The notes beneath the pieces were generated by a model that saw only the letters and a list, made by a program, of their open reading frames with translations, had not been told where the DNA came from and did no database searches. 64,000 nt of DNA from Alteraurantiacibacter hainanensis (GTDB lineage Bacteria; Pseudomonadota; Alphaproteobacteria; Sphingomonadales; Sphingomonadaceae). The stretch is from NCBI RefSeq assembly GCF_036321025.1, contig NZ_JAZAPB010000002.1, forward strand, positions 1,550,001 to 1,614,000. The letters are read 5' to 3'. Of the stretch, positions 17,203 through 26,070 are shown in pieces (the first letter of the stretch is position 1; the number at the start of each line of letters is the position of its first letter). The position numbers and the translations under genes were made by a program.

Positions 17203-19877
17203 ACCTTCTTGCTTCGCAGAGCCGCCTGCGCCGCCGCGAGCCGCGCGATCGGGACGCGGTAGGGCGAGGCGCTGACGTAGTCGAGCCGGACCTTCTCGCA
17301 GAAGGCGATGCTTTCCGGGTCGCCGCCATGCTCGCCGCAGATGCCGAGCTTCAGATCCTGTCGCGTCGCCCGCCCTCGCTCGGCAGCCATTTCCACCAGC
17401 TGGCCCACGCCATCGACGTCGAGGCTGACGAAAGGATCGCGCGCATAGATGCCCTTGTCGACATAGGGCGACAGGAATCGCCCGGCGTCGTCGCGCGACA
17501 CGCCGAGCGCGGTCTGCGTGAGATCGTTCGTGCCGAAGGAGAAGAACCGCGCTTCCTCGGCAATTTCGCCCGCCATCAGTGCGGCGCGCGGCAGTTCGAT
17601 CATGGTGCCGACGAGATATTCGACCCTGGCGCCCTTCTCGGCAAAGACTTCCTCCGCCGTTTCGTTCACCAGCTTGCGGAGGATCTCGAGTTCCTTCTTC
17701 GTGGCGACCAGCGGGATCATCACTTCCGGCACCACGGGATCTCCGCCTTCGGCGGTCACGTCGCAGGCGGCCTCGAAAATGGCGCGGGCCTGCATCTCGT
17801 AGATCTCGGGATAGGTGATCCCCAGGCGGCAGCCGCGGTGGCCCAGCATGGGGTTGAATTCGTGAAGCTCGCCCGCGCGCCGCTTCAGATGATCCATGCT
17901 GACATCCAGGCTGTCGGCCAGTTCCTGGAACTCCTCGTCACGGCTCGGCATGAATTCGTGGAGCGGCGGATCGAGCAGGCGGATGGTGCACGGCAGCCCG
18001 TGCATGGTGCGGAAGATCTCGGCGAAGTCGCCCCGCTGTTCGGGCAGCAGCCGCTCCAGCGCGCGGCGGCGACCGGCCTCGTCGTCGGCCAGGATCATCG
18101 CGCGAACGGCGCTGATCCGGCCGGCGTCGAAGAACATGTGCTCGGTGCGGCAAAGGCCGATGCCCTCCGCCCCGAAACCGCGGGCGGTCCTGCAGTCCTC
18201 CGGCGTTTCCGCATTCGTGCGCACGCCCATGCGGCGGTGCCTGTCCGCCCATTCCATCAGGGTGCCGAAATCACCGGCCAGTTCCGGCTCTATCGTGGGC
18301 ACGCGGCCCGCCATGATCTGCCCGGTGCCGCCATCCAGGGTGATGACGTCGCCTTCACTGAGTTCGCGAGAGCCGATGCGCAGCGTGCGCTGTTCAAGGT
18401 TGATCGACACGCCGCTTGCGCCCGAGACGCAGGGACGGCCCATGCCGCGCGCCACCACGGCGGCGTGGCTGGTCATGCCGCCGCGCGCCGTCAGGATGCC
18501 GCGCGCCGCGTGCATTCCGTGAATGTCCTCGGGGCTTGTCTCGACGCGAACCAGGATCACGTCTTCTTCGCGGTTCGCCCACAGTTCCGCCGTATCGGCA
18601 TCCAGCACGATCTTGCCCGACGCCGCGCCGGGAGAGGCCGGCAGGCCGCTGGCAAGTTCGTCGCGCTCCGCATCGGGATCCAGTGTGGGGTGCAGCAGCT
18701 GGTCCAGGGCCATGGGATCGACCCGGCAGATGGCGGTTTCCTCGTCGATCAGGCCTTCTTCCACCATGTCCACGGCCATCTTCAGCGCCGCCTTCGCGGT
18801 GCGCTTGCCGTTGCGGGTCTGCAGCATCCACAGCGTGCCTTCCTGCACGGTGAATTCGATGTCCTGCATGTCCTTGTAGTGCTTTTCGAGCAGGTCGAAG
18901 ACGCGGGTCAGCTCCTCGTAGGCGCCGGGCATGGCTTCTTCCATGCTCGGCTTTTCCGCTCCGGCGGACTCGCGCCGTGCCCGGGTGAGATATTGCGGCG
19001 TGCGGATGCCCGCCACCACGTCCTCGCCCTGCGCGTTCACCAGCCACTCGCCGTAATAGGTGCGCTCTCCGGTGGAGGGGTCGCGGGTGAAGGCGACGCC
19101 GGTGGCGCTGGTATCGCCCATGTTGCCGAAAACCATCGCCTGCACGTTCACGGCGGTGCCCATGTCGTGCGGGATGGAATTGAGGCGGCGGTAGATCTTC
19201 GCGCGTTCGGTATCCCAGCTGGCAAAGACGGCGGCGATGGCGCCCCACAGCTGTTCATGCACGTCCTGCGGGAACGGCTCTCCGCCGCGTTCCGCCTTCA
19301 CGATCTGCTTGAACTCGCCCACGATGGCGCGCCAGTCGTCGGCGGTCATCTCGGTGTCGGTGAAATAGCCGTTGTCTTCCTTGGCGATCTCCACCGCTTC
19401 CTCGAACAGGCCGTGATCGAGGCCGAGGACCACGTCCGAATACATCTGCACGAAGCGGCGATAGCTGTCCCACGCAAAGCGGTCGTCGTTGCTGACGGTT
19501 GCCAGCCCTTCGACGGTCTCGTCGTTGAGGCCCAGGTTCAGCACCGTGTCCATCATGCCGGGCATGGAAACCGCCGCGCCGGACCGGACGGAGACGAGAA
19601 GCGGGTCGGCCGCGTCGCCAAATGCCTTGCCCACGCTGCGTTCGATATGCGCGAGAGCATCCGCAACGGCGGCGCGCAGGTCGTCGGAGAAGGCGGCGCC
19701 ATGTTCGAGGTAACGCACCGACTCTTCCGTCGTGATGGTGAAGCCGGGAGGGACCGGCAGGCCGATGCTGGCCATTTCGGCAAGGTTTGCGCCCTTGCCT
19801 CCGGTCACGGTCTTGTCGCGCTGGCGGGGATCGTCGTGGGGCGCGTCACCGCCGAAAGTGTAGACCGTTTGCGTCAT
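17199..19877 (-). CDS. ppdK: Pyruvate, phosphate dikinase
   Basis: 892-residue enzyme interconverting pyruvate, ATP and phosphate with PEP, AMP and pyrophosphate. The N-terminal ATP-grasp domain starts VYTFGGDAPHDD and GGKGANLAEMASIGLPVPPG. The central swivelling His domain reads GGMTSHAAVVARGMG. The C-terminal PEP/pyruvate barrel shows IGLCRTEHMFF, MIELPRAAL and SFGTNDLTQTALG. It is full length for the family and is monocistronic or leads its own transcript downstream of glyQS. Confidence 0.97.
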   Translation of the reverse strand: MTQTVYTFGGDAPHDDPRQRDKTVTGGKGANLAEMASIGLPVPPGFTITTEESVRYLEHGAAFSDDLRAAVADALAHIERSVGKAFGDAADPLLVSVRSGAAVSMPGMMDTVLNLGLNDETVEGLATVSNDDRFAWDSYRRFVQMYSDVVLGLDHGLFEEAVEIAKEDNGYFTDTEMTADDWRAIVGEFKQIVKAERGGEPFPQDVHEQLWGAIAAVFASWDTERAKIYRRLNSIPHDMGTAVNVQAMVFGNMGDTSATGVAFTRDPSTGERTYYGEWLVNAQGEDVVAGIRTPQYLTRARRESAGAEKPSMEEAMPGAYEELTRVFDLLEKHYKDMQDIEFTVQEGTLWMLQTRNGKRTAKAALKMAVDMVEEGLIDEETAICRVDPMALDQLLHPTLDPDAERDELASGLPASPGAASGKIVLDADTAELWANREEDVILVRVETSPEDIHGMHAARGILTARGGMTSHAAVVARGMGRPCVSGASGVSINLEQRTLRIGSRELSEGDVITLDGGTGQIMAGRVPTIEPELAGDFGTLMEWADRHRRMGVRTNAETPEDCRTARGFGAEGIGLCRTEHMFFDAGRISAVRAMILADDEAGRRRALERLLPEQRGDFAEIFRTMHGLPCTIRLLDPPLHEFMPSRDEEFQELADSLDVSMDHLKRRAGELHEFNPMLGHRGCRLGITYPEIYEMQARAIFEAACDVTAEGGDPVVPEVMIPLVATKKELEILRKLVNETAEEVFAEKGARVEYLVGTMIELPRAALMAGEIAEEARFFSFGTNDLTQTALGVSRDDAGRFLSPYVDKGIYARDPFVSLDVDGVGQLVEMAAERGRATRQDLKLGICGEHGGDPESIAFCEKVRLDYVSASPYRVPIARLAAAQAALRSKKV

Positions 19878-19997
19878 TGCCTTACCTCAAACCTGGAACG
19901 CCAAACCCGCGCTTTCCAAAAGCGCCAGATCGATCCCAATTCATTGTCTTCACGAAGGTTTCTGCCGAAATCGGTGTTGGACCTGTCACCTTTCGCT

Positions 19998-22154
19998 TCA
20001 ACCCTCGATCCTGGAAAAGTCCGCCACGTTGTGCACTGCAGCACGAAACCGTGCAAGCAGGTCGAGACGGGCAGCGCGCTTGTCCTCATCGTCGGCGTTC
20101 ACGGTGACCTCGTCGAAAAAGGCATCGATGGGGGCGCGAAGGCTGGCGAGCGCGGACATGGCGGCTTCGAAATCCTCGGACTCAATGGCCGCGCTGGCTC
20201 TCGGTTCCGCCGCATCCAGCGCTTCTATCAGCGCCTTTTCAGCAGGTTCGGGGGTGTAGGACAGTTCGCGGGCGTGGCGCTCGGTCATCTTGGCGTCGAC
20301 CACGGCCTTCATGTCGGGATCGTCGACCAGCGCCAGCGGGTCTTCCTCTCCCGTACGGGCGATCTCGCCCTCGATGCCGTGCCAATCTTCCTTCTTCAGA
20401 ATGTTGGCCGCTCGCTTGTAACCGGCGAGCAGGTTTGCCCCGTTGTCGGTATCGATGAAGGCTTGCAGGGCGTGGACGCGGGCGACCGTTCTAACCGTGT
20501 CGCCGTCGCGTTCGTTCGGAAGAACGGCGTCGATCATGTCGTGGCGAATGCCGTCTTCACGCTGCTGCACTTTCAACCTCTCGATGAAGAAGCCGGCAAT
20601 GTCGCGGCTCGCATCCGGCGAGCCGCCCGGATGGGCGGCAGCGGTGATCAGTTGCCTCAGGCTGATGCGCAGGTCGTTCTCGAGGATCAGGGCCAGAATG
20701 CCGAGGGTCGCCCGGCGCAGCGCGAAGGGATCCTTCGAGCCGGTAGGTTTCTCGTCGATCTGGAAAAAGCCGACGAGCGTATCCAGCTTGTCCGCCAGCG
20801 AAACCGCCACGGTCACCGGCGCGGTGGGCACATCGTCGCCCTGCCCCACCGGCTTGTAGTGATCGCGGATGGCGTTTGAGACTTCGCGGGGCAGGCCTTC
20901 CTTCTCGGCGTAGTAGCCGCCCATCAGGCCCTGCAGTTCGGGGAATTCGCCTACCATCTCGGTGACGAGGTCGGCCTTGGAAAGGCGCGCGGCCTGTTCG
21001 GCCTGGTCTGCGTCGGCGCCCTGCACCACGCCTTCTTCCACCAGCCAGCGAGCGAGTTTGGCGACGCGTTCGACCTTGTCGGCGACGGTGCCCAGCTTCT
21101 CGTGGAAGGTGATGCGCTCCAGCTTGCTGGCATGGTCGGCCAGAGGCGTCTTCTGGTCCAGTTCCCAGAAGAAGCGCGCATCGCTCAAACGCGCGGCAAG
21201 CACCTTTCGGTTGCCGTCGACGATGGCTTCGCCGCCGTCCGCTGCCTCGATATTGGCGGTGCAGACGAAGGCGTTGGCGAGCGCTCCGCCCTCGCCTTCG
21301 CAGACGAAATACTTCTGGTTCACCCGCGCGGTAAGCTGGATGACCTCGGGCGGCACGGCGAGAAACTCGGGGTCGAACCGGCCCAGCAGCGGCACCGGCC
21401 ATTCGGTAAGGCCGGCGTTCTCAACCACCAACCCCTCGTCCTCCACCAGCGTCAGGCCAGCGGCGGAGGCTACCTTTGCTGCGGCATCGCGGATCAGGTC
21501 CTGCCGTTCCTCGTGGTCCACGATCACGTGGCAGGCGCGCAGCTTCTCGGCATAGTCGTCGGCGCTGCCGATGGTGATGTCGCCCGAATGATGAAAGCGA
21601 TGGCCCAGGGTGACCCAGCCGGAAGTGACGCCGTGCACCTCGCACTCGATCAGTTCCTCGCCCAGCAAGGCGACGATACCCGAAAGCGGGCGCACCCAGC
21701 GAAGGCTTTCCGTCGAGAGCGAGGCTTCGCCCCAGCGCATGGACTTGGGCCAGCTGAAATCGCGCACGATGGCGGGGATGGCTTCGGCGAGCAGGGCCTT
21801 CGTGGCGCGGCCGGGAATGTTCTTCACCGCGAAATAGGTTTCGCGGCCCTTCACGTCGCGCACTTCCAGATCGTCGCGGGAGACGCCGTTCTTGCGGCAG
21901 AAGCCTTCCACGGCCTGATCGGGCGCGCCGACGGGCGGACCCTTGGCCTCTTCCGAAACCGCCTTCGTTGCATCCGGCAGAGCGCGTGCGATCAGCGCAA
22001 GGCGCCGGGGGGTGGACCAGACGGTGATCGCGCCCGTTTCCACTCCCGCGGCATCCATCTCGCGGCGGAACAGCTTTTCCAGTTCCGCGCGGGCGCCGGC
22101 CTGCATGCGGGCGGGAATTTCTTCGGATCGCAGTTCGAGGAGGAAATCGCTCAT
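19998..22154 (-). CDS. glyS: Glycyl-tRNA synthetase beta subunit
   Basis: 718-residue beta chain of the bacterial alpha2beta2 glycyl-tRNA synthetase. It starts with the diagnostic MSDFLLELRSEEIPARM. Further family stretches are GPPVGAPDQAVEGF, RWGEASLSTESLRWVRPL and an HD-like metal region. The open frame extends to 22217, but the true start is 22154, where it overlaps the glyQ stop by 4 bases (ATGA), so the two chains are made in a coupled manner. Confidence 0.97.
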   Translation of the reverse strand: MSDFLLELRSEEIPARMQAGARAELEKLFRREMDAAGVETGAITVWSTPRRLALIARALPDATKAVSEEAKGPPVGAPDQAVEGFCRKNGVSRDDLEVRDVKGRETYFAVKNIPGRATKALLAEAIPAIVRDFSWPKSMRWGEASLSTESLRWVRPLSGIVALLGEELIECEVHGVTSGWVTLGHRFHHSGDITIGSADDYAEKLRACHVIVDHEERQDLIRDAAAKVASAAGLTLVEDEGLVVENAGLTEWPVPLLGRFDPEFLAVPPEVIQLTARVNQKYFVCEGEGGALANAFVCTANIEAADGGEAIVDGNRKVLAARLSDARFFWELDQKTPLADHASKLERITFHEKLGTVADKVERVAKLARWLVEEGVVQGADADQAEQAARLSKADLVTEMVGEFPELQGLMGGYYAEKEGLPREVSNAIRDHYKPVGQGDDVPTAPVTVAVSLADKLDTLVGFFQIDEKPTGSKDPFALRRATLGILALILENDLRISLRQLITAAAHPGGSPDASRDIAGFFIERLKVQQREDGIRHDMIDAVLPNERDGDTVRTVARVHALQAFIDTDNGANLLAGYKRAANILKKEDWHGIEGEIARTGEEDPLALVDDPDMKAVVDAKMTERHARELSYTPEPAEKALIEALDAAEPRASAAIESEDFEAAMSALASLRAPIDAFFDEVTVNADDEDKRAARLDLLARFRAAVHNVADFSRIEG

Positions 22155-23062
22155 AGCGACCACTCCGGATACTTCGCCTGCCACTCGGGCGCGAGCTTCT
22201 CCGCGTATTTCTCGCATGAACCGCGCGCCAGGTCACGCACGCGGGCCATGTAGCTGGCGCGTTCCTGCACCGAAATCACGCCGCGCGCCTGCAGCAGGTT
22301 GAAAAGGTGGCTGGCTTCCACCGCCTGCTCGTAGGCGGCGATGGGCACGTCGGCATCCAGCGCGTTGCGGCACTCGGCCTCTGCCTTGTTGAACAGGTCG
22401 AACAGGGCATCGGTCTCGGCGACCTCGAAGTTCCACTTCGACATCTGCTTCTCGTTCTCGAGGAAGACTTCGCCGTAGCTCACGCCCTTCCCGTTGAAAT
22501 CGAGATCGTAGACGTTGTCGACGCCCTGGATATACATGGCGAGACGTTCGAGGCCGTAGGTCAGTTCGCCCGCCACGGGCTTGCAGTCGAAGCCGCCCAT
22601 CTGCTGGAAATAGGTGAACTGGGTCACTTCCATCCCGTCGCACCACACTTCCCAGCCAAGGCCCCAGGCGCCCAGCGTGGGGCTTTCCCAGTCATCTTCC
22701 ACGAAGCGGATATCGTGCTTGAGCGGATCGATGCCGATCACGCGCAGGCTTTCCAGGTAGAGCTCCTGAATGTCGGGCGGGCTCGGCTTCAGGATCACCT
22801 GGTACTGGTAGTAATGCTGCAACCGGTTGGGGTTCTCGCCATAGCGCCCGTCGGTCGGACGGCGGCACGGCTGCACGAAGGCGGCGTTCCATGGCTCCGG
22901 CCCCAGCGCGCGCAGCGTCGTGGCGGTGTGGAACGTGCCCGCGCCCATGCGCAAGTCGTAGGGTTGCAGGATCAGGCAGCCGTTCGCGCTCCAGAAATCG
23001 TGGAGGGCAAGGATCATGTCCTGGAACGAGGATTGCGGATTGCGGTCCGTGGTTGTCGTCAT
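22151..23062 (-). CDS. glyQ: Glycyl-tRNA synthetase alpha subunit
   Basis: 303-residue catalytic alpha chain. Motifs: SFQDMILALHDFWSANGC at the start, GAGTFHTATTLRALGPEPWN, QPCRRPTDGRYGENPNRLQ and GWEVWCDGMEVTQFTYFQQ. Length and order are as usual. First gene of the glyQ-glyS operon; the 109-base gap to the divergent TraB-like gene must hold the promoter. Confidence 0.97.
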   Translation of the reverse strand: MTTTTDRNPQSSFQDMILALHDFWSANGCLILQPYDLRMGAGTFHTATTLRALGPEPWNAAFVQPCRRPTDGRYGENPNRLQHYYQYQVILKPSPPDIQELYLESLRVIGIDPLKHDIRFVEDDWESPTLGAWGLGWEVWCDGMEVTQFTYFQQMGGFDCKPVAGELTYGLERLAMYIQGVDNVYDLDFNGKGVSYGEVFLENEKQMSKWNFEVAETDALFDLFNKAEAECRNALDADVPIAAYEQAVEASHLFNLLQARGVISVQERASYMARVRDLARGSCEKYAEKLAPEWQAKYPEWSL

Positions 23063-23171
23063 CTCGCGCCGGGCAATGGCTCAAGCCCCTGCAAGCGTCA
23101 ATGCCGCACGCGCGAACACGCTGCCGCGGGGCGCTTGACATGGCGGGCGCGGCGGGTGTCAGGTAAGGGCG

Positions 23172-24131
23172 ATGACGCGCCCTTTGCTCACACTTCTGTT
23201 GGCACCGCTGGCCGCCTGCCTGCCGCTTGGCGCAAGCGCTCAGGCGGAAGAGGATCGCTTTGCCTTCACGCAGGACTACGAGCCCGCCCCGGCGATGTGG
23301 GAATTGTCCGACGAGGACACGACGATCTACATGCTCGGCACGATCCACCTGCTGCCCGAGGGTTTCCGGTGGCGCAATCCGCAGCTGGACGCGATCATCG
23401 ACGAGGCGGACGTGCTGGTGGTGGAAACCAGCGACGAGGACAGCATGGGCGCGCTCGACGCCATCGGGCCGAAGATCGCCCGCGTCATGGAGAATCGCAC
23501 TCCCACTTCGCGCCAGCTCTCGCCCGGCTCCCGCCCGCGCTGGCGGGAATTGATCACGCTGACGGGCATGCCCTTCGAATACGTCGATTCCATTCCCGTG
23601 ATGGTCGCGCTGCTCGGCTTTGGCCAGACGAGCCTCGAAGGCGATCCATCCCGCTACGAGTTCGGCGTGGAAACGGTGCTGCAACGCGAATTCACCGAAA
23701 GCGGGCGACCGATCGAATCGATCGAGGATTTCGGACGCGTCATGTACGGCCTGTTCCGCGTGGACGAGGCGGAAGTGGTCGGCGAGCTGGACGTGCAGTT
23801 GCGCGAATGGCGCGGCAAGTCGATCGATGGCCTTTACGACACCTCCTACGACGACCTTACCGGCGACGATTACTGGGCGATGGAACATGCCTGGGCGCGC
23901 GGCGAAGTGGACGAGGATTTCGACCTCGGCTTCGGCGACGGAAAGATCGGGGATGCCTTCCGCGAAGTGCTGCTGAACCATCGCAACACCCAGTGGGCGG
24001 AGTGGCTGGACGAGCGACTCGATAGACCCGGCACCGTGCTGGTGGCGGTAGGTGCGGGCCATTTCGAAGGTCCCGATTCGGTGCTCGTGAAGTTGCAGGC
24101 GCGTGGCCTGCACGCGGAACGCATCAACTAG
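23172..24131 (+). CDS. TraB/GumN family protein, copy 1
   Basis: 319-residue exported protein with a signal peptide (LLTLLLAPLAACLPLGASAQA). The TraB/GumN (TIKI-like) fold is marked by two GxxH motifs: YMLGTIHLLPEG near residue 55 and VGAGHFEGPDSVL near the C-terminus. In animal TIKI these motifs bind the metal of a membrane-associated protease. In bacteria the substrate is unknown. Two further paralogues lie downstream at 25180 and 26067. Confidence 0.85.
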   Translation: MTRPLLTLLLAPLAACLPLGASAQAEEDRFAFTQDYEPAPAMWELSDEDTTIYMLGTIHLLPEGFRWRNPQLDAIIDEADVLVVETSDEDSMGALDAIGPKIARVMENRTPTSRQLSPGSRPRWRELITLTGMPFEYVDSIPVMVALLGFGQTSLEGDPSRYEFGVETVLQREFTESGRPIESIEDFGRVMYGLFRVDEAEVVGELDVQLREWRGKSIDGLYDTSYDDLTGDDYWAMEHAWARGEVDEDFDLGFGDGKIGDAFREVLLNHRNTQWAEWLDERLDRPGTVLVAVGAGHFEGPDSVLVKLQARGLHAERIN

Positions 24132-24162
24132 AGCACTGATTGAAAAACAGTCTGTGTCCTCG

Positions 24163-24261
24163 GGCAGGGCCGCCCTGACGTGAAGTCAGGTTTTCTTGAC
24201 ACTGGAAAGAAAACACGACATAAAGTCAGGTATTCCTGACATAACGTCAGGATTGCCTGAC
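24163..24261. promoter_or_regulatory. Operator array of GTCAGG-N4-CCTGAC palindromes
   Basis: Three 16-base palindromic elements: 24185-24200 (GTCAGGTTTTCTTGAC, one half imperfect), 24225-24240 (GTCAGGTATTCCTGAC) and 24246-24261 (GTCAGGATTGCCTGAC). A weaker copy with a five-base centre is at 24163-24179. Start-to-start distances are 40 and 21 bases, close to whole helical turns. They flank and overlap a putative promoter and precede a small-ORF/Xre/membrane-protein operon, so they are best read as binding sites of the Xre protein at 24530. Confidence 0.75.
24196..24224 (+). promoter_or_regulatory. Putative sigma-70 type promoter within the operator array
   Basis: TTGACA at 24196-24201, a 17-base spacer, then CATAAA at 24219-24224. 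The -35 box overlaps the right half of the first palindrome, and the -10 box abuts the second. Repressor bound here would block RNA polymerase. Confidence 0.5.
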
Positions 24262-24272
24262 GGAGACAGACA

Positions 24273-24392
24273 ATGTTTCGCAAGTTGCTCGGAACCTGCC
24301 AGTCGCGCCCGATGACACGGGGCGAGGCGCTGGCCTTCTGGATATCCATCGGCGCGGTGATGTTCACATCGCTGGCCTCTCTGGCCTTTTGA
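24273..24392 (+). CDS. Small single-pass membrane protein (39 aa)
   Basis: 39-residue ORF starting MFRKLLGTCQSRPMTRGEAL, with one hydrophobic helix in the second half (AFWISIGAVMFTSLASLAF) and a basic N-terminus. A GGAG seven bases upstream supports translation. It is the first ORF after the operator array and is followed by another tiny ORF, the Xre regulator and a four-helix membrane protein, all on the same strand. No family recognised. Confidence 0.55.
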   Translation: MFRKLLGTCQSRPMTRGEALAFWISIGAVMFTSLASLAF

Positions 24393-24416
24393 ACCGGGCC
24401 ACGGAGGAGATCTTTC

Positions 24417-24521
24417 ATGCACGACGAAGGTAACAAGTCGGGAGACCGCAAGGCGGACGACCCGCTAATGCCTTTCGTTCCGTTTGCTGAAGCCGCGCCT
24501 TTGGCCGGGCCGGGGATCTGA
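24417..24521 (+). CDS. Tiny acidic-to-hydrophobic ORF (34 aa)
   Basis: 34-residue ORF starting MHDEGNKSGDRKADDP and ending in a Pro/Ala-rich tail (FVPFAEAAPLAGPGI). It has a strong ribosome site: GGAGGAGAT, with the same GAGGAGATCTT stretch found again before the membrane-protein start at 24711. The stop is 8 bases before the Xre gene. It may be a real small protein or serve to couple translation into the regulator gene. Confidence 0.4.
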   Translation: MHDEGNKSGDRKADDPLMPFVPFAEAAPLAGPGI

Positions 24522-24529
24522 CAGGTCCG

Positions 24530-24727
24530 ATGAACAATCGCCTCAAAGTCCTGCGTGCCGAGCGCGACTGGAGCCAGGCCGAACTCGCCGGTCGGCTCGA
24601 CGTATCGCGCCAGGCCGTGAACGCAATCGAGACCGGCAAGCACGATCCTTCGCTGCCGCTCGCGTTCCGGATCGCCCGCCTTTTCGAAATGCCTATCGAG
24701 GAGATCTTCGATGACGGACACCAATGA
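24530..24727 (+). CDS. Xre-family HTH regulator (65 aa)
   Basis: Minimal helix-turn-helix protein of 65 residues: LKVLRAERDWSQAELAGRL, then the recognition helix in VSRQAVNAIETGKHDPSL, then FRIARLFEMPIEEIF. It has no sensor domain. It is the likely ligand of the palindromes at 24163-24261, giving autoregulation. Its last 17 bases overlap the start of the membrane-protein gene in another frame, so the two are linked. Small Xre plus membrane-protein pairs are common, but their signals are mostly unknown. Confidence 0.85.
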   Translation: MNNRLKVLRAERDWSQAELAGRLDVSRQAVNAIETGKHDPSLPLAFRIARLFEMPIEEIFDDGHQ

Positions 24728-25136
24728 AGCCCTCTCGGGAGAGCAGCGCCTGGAATCGCGAACCCGGCGGCTCTGGACATTCTGTGCGCTGGGCATGGCC
24801 GCCACCATCGCGATAGGTCTCGGCTCCGGCTATGCCGCCGCGCTATATGAAGAAGGTGCGCTTCCGGGCTGGTTGATAGTCGTTCTCTGGGGCCTGGCGC
24901 TGGTCAGTTTCACCTGGTTCACATGGGGTTACTTCCGCCGTGTCGACGAACTCGATGTGATGGACAACCTGTGGGCCGGCATGATCGGATTGTACTTCTA
25001 TTGCGTCGGCCTGCCGACCTGGCTGGCGTTCGCCCACATTGGCATCGCCCCGCCGATGGACGACGTGCTCCTCTACGTTGCCGTCGCGGTCGTTACCGGC
25101 ATCGCCTACGGTCTTCGCAAGTTGGGCTTGCGCTGA
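24711..25136 (+). CDS. Four-helix membrane protein paired with Xre
   Basis: 141-residue inner-membrane protein with four hydrophobic stretches (LWTFCALGMAATIAIGLGSG, WLIVVLWGLALVSFTWFTWG, MIGLYFYCVGLPTWLAF, VLLYVAVAVVTGIAYGL). It overlaps the Xre gene by 17 bases, with GAGGAGAT as ribosome site inside the Xre frame. By position it could sense membrane state or be the target of regulation. No specific family recognised. Confidence 0.75.
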   Translation: MTDTNEALSGEQRLESRTRRLWTFCALGMAATIAIGLGSGYAAALYEEGALPGWLIVVLWGLALVSFTWFTWGYFRRVDELDVMDNLWAGMIGLYFYCVGLPTWLAFAHIGIAPPMDDVLLYVAVAVVTGIAYGLRKLGLR

Positions 25137-25179
25137 ATTCCAATCCCCCCCACCTTCACTCTCTCCTGGAGTATCGCAC

Positions 25180-26070
25180 ATGCTACGCACCCTGGCTCGT
25201 ACCGTTTCTGCCCTGGCTCTGTCGCTGGGCGCATTCATCTCCCCCGCCCTCGCCGATCACCACGAGGAAGAGGCCGTCGGCCCGGCCCTGTGGAGCCTCT
25301 CCGACAAGGACACGACGATCTACCTGTTCGGCACGATCCACGTCCTGCCCGAAGGCGAGACCTGGTACGACGATCGGATCGCCAAGGCCTTCGATTCCTC
25401 GGACGAGCTGGTCTTCGAAATCTCCATGGACGACATGGATAGCTCCGCCCAGGCAATGGCCGGTCTCGCCATGCTGCCCGAAGGTCAGACCCTGCGCAGC
25501 CTGATGACCGAGGAAAATCGCGCCGAATACGAGGCCGCGCTGGAAGGCCTGGGTGTCCCCGCCGCCGCGATGGACCCTGTGGAACCCTGGGCGGCGACGC
25601 TCAGCCTTTCCATGCTTCCGCTGATGCAGGCAGGCTGGCAACCGAACGCGGGTGTCGAAATGGTCCTGCGACAGCGCGGCGAGGACAAGCAGCGCGGCGC
25701 GCTCGAAACGGTCGAGGAGCAGGTTGCCCTGTTCGATACCCTGCCGATGGACGCGCAGCTGGCACTGCTCGATTCAACCGTCGAGAATATCGACAAGATG
25801 GTCGCCTCGCTGGACCTTATGAAAGCCGAGTGGCTGGAAGGCGATGCCGATGCGCTGGGCGAACTGATGAATGCCGAGATGGACGATCCGGAACTTCGCG
25901 AGCGCCTGCTGGTCAACCGCAACCGCAACTGGGTCGACTGGATCGAAAACCGCCTCGACACCCCCGGTACGGTATTCGTCGCGGTCGGAGCCGGGCACCT
26001 GGCCGGCGAAGGCAGCGTGCAGGCCTTGCTGGCGGAGCGCGGCCTGACGGTGAAACGGATCGGAAGTTGA
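25180..26070 (+). CDS. TraB/GumN family protein, copy 2
   Basis: 296-residue exported protein with a signal peptide cleaved near ALADHH. The two GxxH motifs are present: YLFGTIHVLPEG and VGAGHLAGEGSV. Start 25180 (MLRTLART) follows TGGAG; the longer open frame upstream overlaps the membrane-protein gene. Its TGA stop overlaps the TTG start of copy 3, so the two are coupled. Substrate unknown. Confidence 0.87.
   Translation: MLRTLARTVSALALSLGAFISPALADHHEEEAVGPALWSLSDKDTTIYLFGTIHVLPEGETWYDDRIAKAFDSSDELVFEISMDDMDSSAQAMAGLAMLPEGQTLRSLMTEENRAEYEAALEGLGVPAAAMDPVEPWAATLSLSMLPLMQAGWQPNAGVEMVLRQRGEDKQRGALETVEEQVALFDTLPMDAQLALLDSTVENIDKMVASLDLMKAEWLEGDADALGELMNAEMDDPELRERLLVNRNRNWVDWIENRLDTPGTVFVAVGAGHLAGEGSVQALLAERGLTVKRIGS

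Noticed and set aside
17328..20879. Plus-strand open frame of 1183 codons opposite ppdK and glyS
   Set aside because: It is the antisense of two clear genes; long antisense frames are common in GC-rich coding DNA. The translation has no recognisable motif and crosses the intergenic gap.
24163..24261. CRISPR array
   Set aside because: Repeats are short palindromes, spacers are of unequal length (24 and 5 bases), and no cas gene is near; they fit operators.
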